From the NCBI RefSeq assembly GCF_012584515.1, contig NZ_CP051461.1, forward strand, positions 1,979,501 through 2,043,500: DNA of 64,000 bases. Direction: 5' to 3'. The notes beneath the pieces were generated by a model. It saw only the letters and a list, made by a program, of their open reading frames with translations, was not told where the DNA came from and made no database searches. Position numbers and translations under genes: made by a program. This stretch comes from Polaromonas vacuolata. GTDB lineage: Bacteria > Pseudomonadota > Gammaproteobacteria > Burkholderiales > Burkholderiaceae_C. Of this stretch, positions 34,667 through 44,526 are shown piece after piece. Position 1 is the stretch's first letter; each line of letters opens with the position of its first letter.

Positions 34667-35836
34667 CTAAATTTTGTCTGAATTTGAAGCTGCAAAATAA
34701 AGCTTCTCTTGATCCCGTGCTATCTCACTCCACTCAAAACGTGTGGCGAATTTACGCGCGGCCTGACCTAAAGAGTTACGCAAACTTTCACTCTGACAAA
34801 TTTCTCGCAAGGCGGCAGTTAGTGCGGAAACGTCGCGTGGATTCTCTAGTAGCAGTGCATTGACCTTATCTTTAAGCATTCCGGAAATGCCGCAATAACT
34901 TTCACTGCTCACCACCACTGGCAAACCAAAAGCCATGGCTTCTAAAACTACCATGGCAAAAGTATCTTCTAGCGTGGGATGGACCAAGCAATCAGCCGCC
35001 TGATAAGCCGGCCCGACGTCGTTCAAGCTGCCCAGGAAAAACACCCGCTGCTCTAGTCCGGCTTGCTGCGCTTGAAGTTTGAATTGCGGCAACTGTTTGG
35101 AATGACCGACCACCGCTAAAACAGTGTCATCAGGCAACAGGCGCAAAGCTTGAATCAATGCTGGCAAGCCTTTTTTTCGCATGTCATTGGCCACCAACAA
35201 AAAACAAAAACGTTCTTGCGGTAAGCCTAGCGCGTGTCTTGCGTTAGCGCGAACACCCGCTAACTGAGGATAGGGATGCAAGCGTACCCCGGGTGTGATG
35301 ACGCTGCACATGCTGGCCGCTTGGGGATAGGTTGCTATAAAGATTTCTTCTAAGCTAGATGATGTGAGCACAACGGCGCGTCCGACTTGAGGTGCATAGC
35401 GAAGTTTTTCCAATCCTAAATACACCAACAACCTTGGACTGGTAAGAACTTTTATCCATCGCATAACAAGTCTAAAACCACTGCGAGCGTGAAAAAGATT
35501 GTGCTTGACTGGCAACACATGCACGGTCTGCACCGCGCCATGCCAAGTGTTTTCATGTGAGTGCACAACATCAAAACCTTTGCGTGTCGCCCACCAAGTC
35601 GAAGTTGCGAACCAGAGCTGATTAAACCAACGCGGTCGCCGCAAAGGCATGCTGACGTGGTGGTAGGTTACGTCTGGCCAGTCATGGTCTGTGCTTTGTG
35701 AGAAAACATGAATCTCGTGGCGACTGGCGAGCTCTTCAACCAGCGAGGTCGAGTAGCGCTCAGCACCGCCTGAGCGAGATGAAAAATGCCGGTTTAAAAC
35801 TGCAATACGCAATCGTTTGTGACTGGCTTTTAGCAT
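34667..35836 (-). CDS. Family-4 glycosyltransferase (WaaG-like)
   Basis: 389 residues, GT-B fold. N-terminal RIAVLNRHFSSRSGGAERYS is close to WaaG/LPS glucosyltransferase I starts; the C-terminal donor-binding stretch is HPTLEDTFAMVVLEAMAFGLPVVVS near 287, with the E-x7-E type retaining motif. It probably adds a sugar to the LPS core or a related glycan. It lies 5 bases downstream of a polysaccharide deacetylase gene and appears to be the last gene of the long minus-strand operon that starts at purD. Confidence 0.87.
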   Translation of the reverse strand: MLKASHKRLRIAVLNRHFSSRSGGAERYSTSLVEELASRHEIHVFSQSTDHDWPDVTYHHVSMPLRRPRWFNQLWFATSTWWATRKGFDVVHSHENTWHGAVQTVHVLPVKHNLFHARSGFRLVMRWIKVLTSPRLLVYLGLEKLRYAPQVGRAVVLTSSSLEEIFIATYPQAASMCSVITPGVRLHPYPQLAGVRANARHALGLPQERFCFLLVANDMRKKGLPALIQALRLLPDDTVLAVVGHSKQLPQFKLQAQQAGLEQRVFFLGSLNDVGPAYQAADCLVHPTLEDTFAMVVLEAMAFGLPVVVSSESYCGISGMLKDKVNALLLENPRDVSALTAALREICQSESLRNSLGQAARKFATRFEWSEIARDQEKLYFAASNSDKI

Positions 35837-35841
35837 CGTGC

Positions 35842-36591
35842 TTATCGCCCATCCTCATAAGAAGTCAGTAACTTGAGCAAAAAATGCGCCAGCGTGGTGG
35901 AACGAACAATGCTCACGCGCGGCAACGCCAGCATGTCTGCACCGGCATGACAGCGACTGCGCGCTGTGGTGGTGCTGGCGCTAAAACCATGCTGACGCGC
36001 CATCTCAAGGTGAGTGTTTTTATACTCGCCATAGGGATAGCAAAATTGCGTGACGGATGTCTGCAACATAGTTTCAAGATCGCTACGCCCCAGCGCAATC
36101 TCAGCGCTACTGGCTGCGTCATCTAATGCAGTCAAATGAACATGACTGCGCGTGTGAGAACCAATTTCTTGCCCAGCTGCAACCCATTGCCGCATTTGCC
36201 CTGCGTCCATTAGCGCGGTTTGTGCGATACCAGTTTTAAGATCCCAACTATTGGTCTGACCGGCTTGGCTACTCACGGCATAACAAGTAGAACTAAATCC
36301 ATGACGCTGCAAAACAGGCAAGGCATCGGTTAGATTGTTTAAGTAGCCGTCGTCAAACGTAATGCCCACCACCTTGCCATGACGCTCGCCGCGCAAATAC
36401 GGTTCAAGTGCCGTCATAGACAGACCTTGATAACCCAAAATTTTGAGCAGCAGCATTTGCCGCGCAAAAGCTGACGGCGCTACATACAGGCTGCGAAACG
36501 CACTTCCGCTTGGGCTGCCTTTTTCTGGCGCCACGGCGATCTGGTGATAGACCAATATTGGTATTGGACTGGCGTTTTTGGTAACAGTCAT
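35842..36591 (-). CDS. Polysaccharide deacetylase (NodB domain)
   Basis: 249 residues. Motif 1 is GITFDDGYLNN (catalytic Asp and first metal Asp) near residue 76, motif 2 HTRSH near 148 supplies the two metal-binding His, and FCYPYGEYK near 190 is motif 3. This is a carbohydrate esterase family 4 enzyme that removes N-acetyl groups from glycans. There is no signal peptide, so it may act on a cytoplasmic lipid-linked sugar, consistent with the glycosyltransferase 5 bases downstream. It lies 11 bases after rng. Confidence 0.87.
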   Translation of the reverse strand: MTVTKNASPIPILVYHQIAVAPEKGSPSGSAFRSLYVAPSAFARQMLLLKILGYQGLSMTALEPYLRGERHGKVVGITFDDGYLNNLTDALPVLQRHGFSSTCYAVSSQAGQTNSWDLKTGIAQTALMDAGQMRQWVAAGQEIGSHTRSHVHLTALDDAASSAEIALGRSDLETMLQTSVTQFCYPYGEYKNTHLEMARQHGFSASTTTARSRCHAGADMLALPRVSIVRSTTLAHFLLKLLTSYEDGR

Positions 36592-36602
36592 AAGAGCCTA
36601 AA

Positions 36603-38075
36603 TCAAAGCAAAACGATGTCGTATTGTTCCTGCGCCATGCTGGCTTCGGCTTGCAGCGAAATCGGCTTACCGATAAATTCACTCAACCCCGCTAGGTGTT
36701 GACTTTCTTCGTCGAGAAAAATTTCAATCACTTTGGGGCAGGCGATCACGCGAAATTCACGCGGATTGAACTGCCTGGCTTCGCGCAAAATTTCACGCAA
36801 GATGTCGTAACTCACGCTGCGTGCGGTCTTGACCACACCTTTGCCCAAGCAAGCTTGGCAGGGTTCACAAAGCTGTTGGGCCAGTGATTCACGGGTGCGC
36901 TTACGTGTCATCTCTAACAATCCGAGCGCAGAAAAACCATTCGCAGATGTTTTGATGCGGTCGCGTGCGAGTTGTTTTTTAAATTCGGCCAGCACCGCAT
37001 CGCGGTGGTTTTCTTTGAGCATGTCGATAAAGTCGACGATCACAATACCGCCTAAATTGCGAAGCCGTAATTGGCGCGCGATAGCTTGTGAGGCTTCGAG
37101 ATTGGTTTTGTAAATCGTCTCATCAAAATTACGCGCGCCGACAAAACCACCGGTATTGACGTCTACCGTGGTCAGTGCTTCTGTCTGGTCGATGATGAGG
37201 TAGCCGCCAGACTTAAGGTCAACGCGGCGACCTAAAGCTTTGGCAATGTCTTCATCAATATTGAAGAGATCAAAAATTGGCCGCTCACCGGCATAGAGTT
37301 GTAATTTCGGCAGTGTCGATGGCATGAACTCAGTAGCGAAGCTGGTGAGTTTTTCAAACTGTTCACGCGAATCAATACGTATGGTTTGCGTGCCCTCGAC
37401 CACCATATCGCGTAGCACTCGTTGCAACAAATTAAGGTCTTGATGCAAAACCGAAGCTGGCGGTAAGCGCAGCGAAGCTTGCTTGATGCGAGTCCAGGTT
37501 TTACGAAGGTAGGCAATATCTTCGGCTAACTCGCTGTCGCTGGCTTCTTCTGCATTGGTGCGTAATATGAAACCGCCACCCAACTCACCGGCCAAGGTTT
37601 GAACACGTTGGCGCAAAACCTCACGTTGATTGGGTGGAATTTTTTGCGACACGCCGATGTGATTGTCCTGCGGTAAAAAAACTAGCAAGCGACCCGCAAT
37701 ACTGATTTGTGCGGTGAGCCGTGCACCTTTCGTGCCAATAGGGTCCTTGAGCACTTGCAGCATCAGAGACTGGCCTTCAAAAACCTGCTTTTCTATAGGT
37801 TTGAGAGGCGCGGATGCTGCATCTTGATCAGCATGACGGCTGTTAATGCTGCTCATCAAGTCGGCCACATGTAAGAAGGCCGCTTTTTCTAAACCGATAT
37901 CTATAAAGGCCGATTGCATGCCCGGCAAGACGCGCACAACTTTGCCTAAATAGACATTGCCGACTAAGCCGCTCTCTAGTGAGCGTTCAACCTGCAATTC
38001 TTGCAATGCGCCGTATTCAATGACGGCGACGCGGGTTTCTTGTGGTGACCAATTAATCAGTATGTCTTGTTGCAT
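36603..38075 (-). CDS. rng: Ribonuclease G
   Basis: 490 residues, matching E. coli RNase G (489). An N-terminal S1 domain (GNVYLGKVVRVLPGMQSAFIDIGLEKAAFLHVAD) is followed by the RNase E/G catalytic core with metal-binding Asp residues in VTTVDVNTG/ALTTVDVNTGGFVG and IVIVDFIDML, and a Cys-rich zinc-link CEPCQACLGKG near residue 400. It lacks the long RNase E scaffold tail. It matures 16S rRNA 5' ends and decays some mRNAs. It is 18 bases downstream of maf in the operon. Confidence 0.95.
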   Translation of the reverse strand: MQQDILINWSPQETRVAVIEYGALQELQVERSLESGLVGNVYLGKVVRVLPGMQSAFIDIGLEKAAFLHVADLMSSINSRHADQDAASAPLKPIEKQVFEGQSLMLQVLKDPIGTKGARLTAQISIAGRLLVFLPQDNHIGVSQKIPPNQREVLRQRVQTLAGELGGGFILRTNAEEASDSELAEDIAYLRKTWTRIKQASLRLPPASVLHQDLNLLQRVLRDMVVEGTQTIRIDSREQFEKLTSFATEFMPSTLPKLQLYAGERPIFDLFNIDEDIAKALGRRVDLKSGGYLIIDQTEALTTVDVNTGGFVGARNFDETIYKTNLEASQAIARQLRLRNLGGIVIVDFIDMLKENHRDAVLAEFKKQLARDRIKTSANGFSALGLLEMTRKRTRESLAQQLCEPCQACLGKGVVKTARSVSYDILREILREARQFNPREFRVIACPKVIEIFLDEESQHLAGLSEFIGKPISLQAEASMAQEQYDIVLL

Positions 38076-38093
38076 GGATTGGATAAATCGCGA

Positions 38094-38699
38094 TTAAATG
38101 TTCAAACCGGCCGCCGTCAGCAACAATGCGCATTCGCGCAACGGCAAGCCCATGATGCCAGTGTAGCTGCCGCTGATGCGGCTGATATAAAGCGCCGCCC
38201 TGCCCTGAACAGCGTAAGAGCCGGCCTTTCCGAGTGGCTCGCCCGTAGCAACGTAGGCTTGAATTTGGCGCTCAGTCATGTCGGCAAAATTAACTTGTGA
38301 AATACAAAGGCCGGCATGGCGCGCGCCGAGTGGACTTTGCACCGCCACAGCGGTGAGCACTTTATGGGCTTTGCCTGAGAGCGCGCTAAGCATGCTGACC
38401 GCGTCTGCATCATCTTCGGGTTTTCCAAAGATACGTCTTCCCAAAGCCACCGTAGTGTCAGCACAAAGAATCGGTGCAGCGGGAAGTTTTAAACGCTTGA
38501 GACGCGCTAGCGCCGCGTCGAGTTTTAAACCCGTGACGCGCATAACATAAGCCGCAGGGGCTTCGTTTTTAAGCACTCTTTCAAGTGCCTCGGCGTCTTC
38601 ATTCGGCTCCGGCAACAACAACTCGTAGCTAACGCCTAGTTGCTCAAGCAGTTGCCGGCGCCTTGGACTTTGTGAGGCGAGGTAGATAAATTGAGCCAT
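38094..38699 (-). CDS. maf: Maf-family nucleoside triphosphate pyrophosphatase
   Basis: 201 residues. The Maf signature LASQSPRRRQLLEQLG is at residue 7-22, and ILCADTTVALGRRIFGKPEDD near 99 carries the catalytic Asp region. This enzyme hydrolyses non-canonical nucleotides such as 7-methyl-GTP, or dTTP/UTP, depending on subgroup; I cannot separate YceF from YhdE types with confidence, though the RRR and DTTVALG pattern resembles YceF. It lies between rlmH and rng with 9-18 base gaps. Confidence 0.92.
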   Translation of the reverse strand: MAQFIYLASQSPRRRQLLEQLGVSYELLLPEPNEDAEALERVLKNEAPAAYVMRVTGLKLDAALARLKRLKLPAAPILCADTTVALGRRIFGKPEDDADAVSMLSALSGKAHKVLTAVAVQSPLGARHAGLCISQVNFADMTERQIQAYVATGEPLGKAGSYAVQGRAALYISRISGSYTGIMGLPLRECALLLTAAGLNI

Positions 38700-38708
38700 G
38701 CTAAATCC

Positions 38709-39176
38709 TTATTCACGGTGGTAAGGATGGTTGATGGTGATACTCCAAGCCCGATAAAGCTGCTCAATGAGTAGCACTCTGACCATGGCATGCGGCAAGG
38801 TCAAGTCTGATAAGCGAATTCGTTCATGGGCGGCACGCTTAAAGCCAGCATCTAAGCCGTCTGGGCCACCAATCACAATGGCCACATCATCGCCCGACAA
38901 TTGCCAGGCTTTTAGCCTCTCTGCCAGCGCCATCGTGGTGACAGCCGTGCCGCGTTCGTCTAAGGCAACTATGTGCGTGCCACGCGCTATAGCGCCTTCA
39001 ATACGGGTCTTTTCTGCAAGCAGCAAGTTATCCAATGTTTTGGAGGCACGCGGCTCTGTTTTGACAGCTTTTAACTCGACTTTTAATTCGGGCGGAAACC
39101 GCTTGGCATAGTCGTCGTAAGCCGTCTGCGCCCAATCGGGCACTTTCTGGCCTACGGCTACTATCGTCAGTCTCAT
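38709..39176 (-). CDS. rlmH: 23S rRNA (pseudouridine1915-N3)-methyltransferase RlmH
   Basis: 155 residues of the SPOUT/trefoil-knot family. VIGGPDGLD near residue 101 and [20 protein letters not shown] at the C-terminus are the SAM-binding knot motifs, and the length equals E. coli RlmH (155). It methylates position 1915 in helix 69 of 23S rRNA on assembled 70S ribosomes. Its start overlaps the rsfS stop by 4 bases, a conserved pairing in bacteria. Confidence 0.96.
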   Translation of the reverse strand: MRLTIVAVGQKVPDWAQTAYDDYAKRFPPELKVELKAVKTEPRASKTLDNLLLAEKTRIEGAIARGTHIVALDERGTAVTTMALAERLKAWQLSGDDVAIVIGGPDGLDAGFKRAAHERIRLSDLTLPHAMVRVLLIEQLYRAWSITINHPYHRE

Positions 39177-39964
39177 GACTTGTCGACTAGGGGTTTCTTA
39201 GCTGCAGTTTTGGTGGCGGTGGTTTTGGCAGCGACTTTTTTCGCAGGTGCTTTAGCAGCAACCGTTTTTACAGCAACTTTTTTAACTGCTGGTGCTTTAT
39301 CAGCAGCAGTTTTGGCTGGGGCACGAGTAGCTCTAGCGGGTTTGCTTGGCTCTTCAAGAACTTCAGCTTCATTGCGCTTTGCCGTCCAGTCGCTGGTCTT
39401 GCCCAAACGACCGATATAGCCTGGCTCATGGTCACGCACAGGTGCTTTAACCAACACTTTGGCAGCTGGCTTAGCGCGACCTTTTGCGGTTTTTGCGGCT
39501 ACTTTTTTAGCCGCAACTTTCACTACTGGTGCCGGCTCTGCTTTTACTTCAGGCTTTGAAGCCTTAACTAACGGGGCAGCAGAACCCAACTTGAGCTTGA
39601 TTGGCTTTTCACCCCAGAGCTCTTCAAGGTGATAGTACTGACGAATCGTCGGCTGCATGATGTGAGCCACAGCTGAGCCGCAGTCAACAATAATCCATTC
39701 GCCGTTGGCTTCGCCTTCGACGCGGGGTTTGCTAAAACCAGCGTCACGTACCGCATCGCGCACGCTGGCGGCGAGGGCTTTGGTCTGGCGGTTAGAGGTT
39801 CCCGAGGCGATGATCACGCGCTCAAAAAGCGAGGTAATGTGCTCGGTGTCAAACACTTGGATATCCTGCGCCTTGACGTCTTCCAGGCCATCGATGATGG
39901 CACGCTGGAGTTTCTGCACATCTTTTTTCTCAAGTGTGTTGGTGGGTTTAGGCGTAGAAGTCAT
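39173..39964 (-). CDS. rsfS: Ribosomal silencing factor RsfS with long Lys/Ala-rich tail
   Basis: 263 residues from the ATG at 39964 (an earlier in-frame start adds 31 non-conserved residues). Residues about 13-120 are the RsfS/Iojap domain, with [35 protein letters not shown] and YYHLEELWG; RsfS binds L14 and blocks subunit joining in starvation. Normal RsfS ends near residue 105-120. Here about 140 more residues follow with repeated KVAAKK-like and PAKT-like units, resembling histone H1-type tails, strongly basic. Between the core and tail there is a non-repetitive stretch with [14 protein letters not shown]. Its 4-base overlap with rlmH marks one operon. Confidence 0.93.
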   Translation of the reverse strand: MTSTPKPTNTLEKKDVQKLQRAIIDGLEDVKAQDIQVFDTEHITSLFERVIIASGTSNRQTKALAASVRDAVRDAGFSKPRVEGEANGEWIIVDCGSAVAHIMQPTIRQYYHLEELWGEKPIKLKLGSAAPLVKASKPEVKAEPAPVVKVAAKKVAAKTAKGRAKPAAKVLVKAPVRDHEPGYIGRLGKTSDWTAKRNEAEVLEEPSKPARATRAPAKTAADKAPAVKKVAVKTVAAKAPAKKVAAKTTATKTAAKKPLVDKS

Positions 39965-39996
39965 GCAGTGCTTTGTGTGTTCGAAAGAGTAAAAAT

Positions 39997-40650
39997 TTAA
40001 CTGACAGTGTAGAGATGATGCTGTGAAATATAACGCGCAACAGCCTCTGGGACCCAATCGCTAAGATCGGGGTTTTCCCCGGTGCTTGCGGCGACGAGTT
40101 CACGAATCTGGGTAGCAGTTTGGGCCATGGGGGGCATTGATAGGCTTAAAAAACCTTGCCTGGACATGCTTGGCGACGCGTTGAGCGAGGCTGTAAAAAC
40201 ATCAAGCTGGGCTTGGGAAGCTGCAGATATTGCACGATCAGCTACGCAGATTATAGCAATTCTTAGGATCTCCTCCCAACGCTGCCAATGCGTGAACGCA
40301 GCGCACTGATCAGTACCAATAATTAAGCAAAGTTGTGCCTCTGGATTTGCCGCCTGTAGCGCCTCTAAAGTGTCAATCGTGAAACTTGACCCCGTGCGAT
40401 TGAGCTCGGTCTCATCGACCACCACACCAGGCATTTTCTCAAACGCTAACTTGACCATTGCAAGTCTATGTTCTGCGTCGCTCAGCACGCGACTCTTATG
40501 CCAGGCTTTACCGGTGGGCACTATATGTAGCTCGGTCAAATCGAGCGTTTCTAGCGCTACTTTAGCCATTGCAATATGGGCTAAATGCGGCGGATCGAAC
40601 GCGCCGCCGAACATACCGATTCGCCGCCTTATCGCTGCGCTCACAGCCAT
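39997..40650 (-). CDS. nadD: Nicotinate-nucleotide adenylyltransferase
   Basis: 217 residues from the ATG at 40650. [20 protein letters not shown] near residue 10 contains the nucleotidyltransferase (H/T)xGH-type site, here [12 protein letters not shown] and ATQIREL are further NadD motifs. It makes deamido-NAD from nicotinate mononucleotide and ATP in NAD synthesis. Upstream in-frame starts are possible but would overlap hemF by 85 bases; the chosen start overlaps by 10 bases. Confidence 0.93.
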   Translation of the reverse strand: MAVSAAIRRRIGMFGGAFDPPHLAHIAMAKVALETLDLTELHIVPTGKAWHKSRVLSDAEHRLAMVKLAFEKMPGVVVDETELNRTGSSFTIDTLEALQAANPEAQLCLIIGTDQCAAFTHWQRWEEILRIAIICVADRAISAASQAQLDVFTASLNASPSMSRQGFLSLSMPPMAQTATQIRELVAASTGENPDLSDWVPEAVARYISQHHLYTVS

Positions 40651-41567
40651 TCCCGCCGGGGTAAGAAGTCGCTGTAGAGGCTTTGCTCGGGCGAGCCGGG
40701 TAAAACCGGCCGCTGGTAAGACCAACTCGCAAGAGGCGGCATGGACATGAGTATGGATTCTGTGCGTCCACCCGACTGCAAACCAAAATGCGTGCCTCTA
40801 TCCCACACCAAATTGAACTCAACATAACGACCACGCCGATAAAGCTGAAACTCGCGTTCACGCTCACCATAAGCCATGTGTTGCCGCTTATGCACTATCG
40901 GTAAATAGGCAAGCAAAAAAGCATTCGCCACACTTTGCAGCATGGCAAAGCTGCGCTGAGGCCCTAGCTCTTGGAAGTCATCAAAGAAAATACCGCCTAT
41001 GCCGCGCTGCTCGTTGCGATGCTTGAGGTAAAAATATTCATCGCACCACTTTTTAAAGCGCGGATATTTATCTTCGCCAAAGGGCAATAAAGCGTCTTTG
41101 CAGGTTTGGTGAAAATGCACGGCATCTTCTTCGAAACCGTAATAAGGCGTGAGATCCATGCCGCCACCAAACCAGCACACTGGCTCACCACCATTCACCG
41201 GTGTAGCCACAATCATGCGCACATTCATATGCACCGTCGGCACATAGGGATTGCGCGGATGAAACACCAGCGACACGCCCAGCGCTTCGAACGGTGCACC
41301 AACTAATTCAGGGCGGTGAGCGGTTGCGGAAGCTGGTAGACGCACACCCCTGACATGCGAGAAACCACAACCGGCGCGTTCAAAAACGGATCCCTGCTCA
41401 AGAATGTTGGTAATTCCATTGCCTTGCAGTTGCTCGCCCGGCTCTTTATGCCAGGCATCAGCGACAAAATCGTGACCGTCAAGCCCGCTAACTGCCGCCA
41501 CAATACGTGACTGAAGACTTAGTAAAAAAGCGCGTGCGCCCAGTGTGAGTGCATCGGCTTGTGTCAT
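40641..41567 (-). CDS. hemF: Oxygen-dependent coproporphyrinogen III oxidase
   Basis: 308 residues, like E. coli HemF (299). [16 protein letters not shown] near residue 100, [22 protein letters not shown] near 131 with its cluster of acidic and His residues, and the C-terminal [12 protein letters not shown] with PGSPE are diagnostic. It decarboxylates coproporphyrinogen III to protoporphyrinogen IX using O2 in heme synthesis. Its start overlaps the purD stop as ATGA. Confidence 0.96.
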   Translation of the reverse strand: MTQADALTLGARAFLLSLQSRIVAAVSGLDGHDFVADAWHKEPGEQLQGNGITNILEQGSVFERAGCGFSHVRGVRLPASATAHRPELVGAPFEALGVSLVFHPRNPYVPTVHMNVRMIVATPVNGGEPVCWFGGGMDLTPYYGFEEDAVHFHQTCKDALLPFGEDKYPRFKKWCDEYFYLKHRNEQRGIGGIFFDDFQELGPQRSFAMLQSVANAFLLAYLPIVHKRQHMAYGEREREFQLYRRGRYVEFNLVWDRGTHFGLQSGGRTESILMSMPPLASWSYQRPVLPGSPEQSLYSDFLPRREWL

Positions 41568-42868
41568 ATTTTAATGGCTCTCCAGCCTATGTCTTTGCGG
41601 TATTGCGCGCCATTAAAGTGAATCTCATGGGCTACTTCATAAGCGCGCTGTTGCGCAGCTTTTACCGTGCTACCCAGAGCGGTAACGCACAGAACACGCC
41701 CACCGCTGGTCAAGGTAGAACTCCCCTGCGCTTGGGTGGCGGCGTGAAATACCATGCTATCCGGAGCTGGACCATCTTTAGACACCGGCAGGCCAGCAAT
41801 CACATCGCCTTTGCGTGGCTGCAATGGGTAACCATGGGCCGCCATGACAACGCCAAGAGCCGGCCTTCTGTCCCATTCAAGGGTGAAATCTGCCAAGCCA
41901 CCAGAAGTAGCAGCCAGCATGACCTCTAGCAAATCGGTTTTGAGTCGCATCATGATGGGCTGGGTTTCGGGGTCACCCATGCGGCAATTAAATTCCAGCG
42001 TTTTGGGGTTACCTTGGGCATCAATCATCAGCCCAGCGTAGAGGAAACCCGTAAACGGTATGCCGTCTTTTTCCATGCCCTTGATAGTCGGCAAAATAAT
42101 CTCACGCATGGCTTTGGCATGCACTTCAGGCGTAACTACTGGAGCCGGTGAATACGCACCCATGCCGCCGGTGTTAGGGCCCATGTCACCATCGAGCAGG
42201 CGTTTGTGGTCTTGGCTAGTCGCCAGCGCAGTGACGTTTTTGCCGTCACACATGACGATAAAGCTGGCTTCTTCGCCGACCAAAAACTCTTCAATCACGA
42301 CGCGCGCGCCGCCCTCGTTATGCGTCACGCCCAGAGGGTTAAAACTCGGCTCGGTGGCCAGCATAAAGTCAATCGCCTCATGCGCCTCAGCCAAGGTCAT
42401 AGCCACGACTACGCCTTTGCCAGCCGCTAAGCCATCGGCTTTAACGACTATAGGCACGCCCTTGACATCGATGTAGGCGTGGGCAGCTGTTGCGTCGGTG
42501 AAAGTTTCGTATTCAGCCGTGGGAATGGCGTGGCGCTTCATAAAGGCTTTGGAGAAAGCCTTAGAGCTCTCAAGCTGTGCTGCTGCCTTGGTCGGGCCAA
42601 ATATGCGCAGACCGTGGGCTCTGAACTCATCGACAATGCCAGCAGCCAGAGGTTGCTCTGGACCAACAACGGTTAGGCTGATTTTATTTTCCAGCGCCCA
42701 TTCACGCAGCGCGACGACATCGGTGATGTTGAGGTTTTCAAGCCGCGCATCGAGCGCCGTTCCGCCATTGCCGGGTGCGACAAAAACCGAGCCTACTCGG
42801 GGTGACTGGGAGAGTTTCCAAGCCAACGCATGCTCTCGGCCGCCGCCGCCTACTACTAATACTTTCAT
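41564..42868 (-). CDS. purD: Phosphoribosylamine-glycine ligase (GAR synthetase)
   Basis: 434 residues. The N-terminal [17 protein letters not shown] and [10 protein letters not shown] are the ligase start; the ATP-grasp core includes [18 protein letters not shown] near 140, and [16 protein letters not shown] near 284 holds metal-binding residues. It makes GAR from phosphoribosylamine, glycine and ATP, the second step of purine synthesis. It is the first tightly linked gene of the operon through rng, 71 bases after yebC, which may share its transcript. Confidence 0.96.
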   Translation of the reverse strand: MKVLVVGGGGREHALAWKLSQSPRVGSVFVAPGNGGTALDARLENLNITDVVALREWALENKISLTVVGPEQPLAAGIVDEFRAHGLRIFGPTKAAAQLESSKAFSKAFMKRHAIPTAEYETFTDATAAHAYIDVKGVPIVVKADGLAAGKGVVVAMTLAEAHEAIDFMLATEPSFNPLGVTHNEGGARVVIEEFLVGEEASFIVMCDGKNVTALATSQDHKRLLDGDMGPNTGGMGAYSPAPVVTPEVHAKAMREIILPTIKGMEKDGIPFTGFLYAGLMIDAQGNPKTLEFNCRMGDPETQPIMMRLKTDLLEVMLAATSGGLADFTLEWDRRPALGVVMAAHGYPLQPRKGDVIAGLPVSKDGPAPDSMVFHAATQAQGSSTLTSGGRVLCVTALGSTVKAAQQRAYEVAHEIHFNGAQYRKDIGWRAIKI

Positions 42869-42939
42869 TGAATTTCCCGTTTTTTTAAAACTGTTTTGCT
42901 AGCTTGTTTGAACTTGTGAATCACCGAGGGCAAAGCCGC

Positions 42940-43662
42940 TCAGGATAATGCTGCGTTGTGGTAAAGGGCCTGGGTGTCGTCTAAGTCTTCGAGTATGTCT
43001 AACAAATGCTGCATTTTGGCCGAGTCTTCTGGACTTAACTCAATGCTGTTATCGGCGCGCATGGTGATTTCAGCGACTTCGGGAATCAGACCTGCCACTT
43101 CTAAGGCTTGCTTGATACGTTCAAAGTCAGTGTAAGAAGTCAGCACTTCGATAGCGCCTTCATCATCAGCGATGACGTCTTCGGCGCCAGCTTCCAATGC
43201 AACTTCCATGACTTTTTCTTCATTCGTGCCTGGGGCAAAAACAAATTGACCGCAGTGCTTGAACTGAAACGCTACCGAGCCTTCGGTGCCCATGTTGCCG
43301 CCATGTTTAAGGAAAGCATGGCGTACTTCTGCCACAGTGCGTACACGGTTGTCAGTCATACAGTCCAAAATAATGGCTGCGCCACCTATGCCGTAGCCTT
43401 CGTAGCGAACTTCTTCGTAGCTCACGCCTTCTAAGTTGCCGGTGGCCTTGTCAACGCCGCGCTTGACGTTTTCGGCCGGCATATTAGCGGACTTGGCTTT
43501 TTCGATTGCTAAACGCAGACGCGGGTTAACGCTTAAGTCACCGCCGCCCATGCGAGCGGCAACCATGATCTCGCGCATCACGCGAGTCCAGATGCGCTGG
43601 CGTTTTTCGTCCTGCCTGCCCTTGCGGTGCTGAATATTTGCCCATTTACTATGACCTGCCAC
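42940..43662 (-). CDS. yebC: YebC/PmpR-family regulatory protein
   Basis: 240 residues from a GTG start with AAGGG 9 bases upstream. [21 protein letters not shown] at the N-terminus, [21 protein letters not shown] and [14 protein letters not shown] are hallmark stretches of the family. Members act as DNA-binding regulators (PmpR in Pseudomonas) or help translation of proline-rich stretches. It precedes purD by 71 bases. Confidence 0.94.
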   Translation of the reverse strand: MAGHSKWANIQHRKGRQDEKRQRIWTRVMREIMVAARMGGGDLSVNPRLRLAIEKAKSANMPAENVKRGVDKATGNLEGVSYEEVRYEGYGIGGAAIILDCMTDNRVRTVAEVRHAFLKHGGNMGTEGSVAFQFKHCGQFVFAPGTNEEKVMEVALEAGAEDVIADDEGAIEVLTSYTDFERIKQALEVAGLIPEVAEITMRADNSIELSPEDSAKMQHLLDILEDLDDTQALYHNAALS

Positions 43663-43826
43663 AAGCTAATCCCTTCAGAGTTGGATTAATTGATTTAATC
43701 CAGTGACTGCATTTTACTTTTTCATTTCCGCCTTCTTTAAAGCGGCTCAATACGCGCCGATTCTCGCCTCGTTGCAAGGTCTAATGCGTGGACTACTGAA
43801 TTAACTGAGGTTAAGCTCCTCGCACA

Positions 43827-43845
43827 GCGCCGCGCATCGCGGCGC
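43827..43845. promoter_or_regulatory. Strong hairpin in the upp leader
   Basis: GCGCCGCG (43827-43834), loop CAT, CGCGGCGC (43838-43845): a perfect 8-base all-G/C stem, 29 bases before the upp ATG. No T run follows on the plus strand, so it is a leader structure rather than a standard terminator. Confidence 0.55.
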
Positions 43846-43874
43846 AGTCAAATACCTACCTAAAGCAAGAAAAT

Positions 43875-44504
43875 ATGCGCAATGTACACCACATCACCCA
43901 CCCTTTAGTGCAGCACAAACTGACCTTGATGCGCCGTAGTGATGCATCAACCACCACCTTTAGAACCTTGCTCAACGAGGTATCTAGTCTGATGGCCTAT
44001 GAAGTTACACGCGATATGCCGCTGCAAGATGTCGAGGTGCAAACCCCACTCGAGACCATGACTGGCCAAATGATTGATGGCAAAAAACTGGTTTTTGTAT
44101 CGATATTGCGCGCCGGCAATGGCATTTTGGAAGGCATGCTTAGCGTGGTGCCGGGTGCGCGCATAGGTCACGTCGGCCTGTACCGCGACCCGACCACGCT
44201 AGAGCCCGTTGAGTACTACTTTAAAATGCCGCAAGAAATGGCGGAGCGCGACATCATCATCGTCGACCCTATGCTGGCGACCGGCAATTCAGCGATCGCA
44301 GCTGTCACGCGCTTAAAGCAACTCAAGCCCAAGTCGATTAAATTCGTTTGCCTACTGACCTGCCCAGAAGGCTTAGCGGCAATGGGTAAAGCCCACCCAG
44401 ATGTAGACATCTATACCGCAGCGATTGACCGCGAACTCAGTGAGCACGGCTACATTTTGCCGGGTCTGGGCGATGCCGGAGACCGTATTTTTGGCACCAA
44501 ATAA
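43875..44504 (+). CDS. upp: Uracil phosphoribosyltransferase
   Basis: 209 residues, like E. coli Upp (208). The PRPP-binding motif is [14 protein letters not shown] near residue 129, and [17 protein letters not shown] at the C-terminus binds uracil. [13 protein letters not shown]-like [12 protein letters not shown] near 74 is also conserved. It salvages uracil to UMP. A GC-rich hairpin lies in its leader. The trhO gene follows 22 bases later and may be co-transcribed. Confidence 0.96.
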   Translation: MRNVHHITHPLVQHKLTLMRRSDASTTTFRTLLNEVSSLMAYEVTRDMPLQDVEVQTPLETMTGQMIDGKKLVFVSILRAGNGILEGMLSVVPGARIGHVGLYRDPTTLEPVEYYFKMPQEMAERDIIIVDPMLATGNSAIAAVTRLKQLKPKSIKFVCLLTCPEGLAAMGKAHPDVDIYTAAIDRELSEHGYILPGLGDAGDRIFGTK

Positions 44505-44526
44505 CGTATCCAATTCCGCTTGAAAA

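Noticed and set aside
34555-34863. Plus-strand ORF of 102 residues near the family-4 glycosyltransferase
   Set aside because: Most of it overlaps the 3' end of a well-supported minus-strand glycosyltransferase gene, and it has no recognisable motif.
39180-39419. Plus-strand ORF over the rsfS tail
   Set aside because: Antisense reading of the Lys/Ala-rich repeats, open because of their composition.
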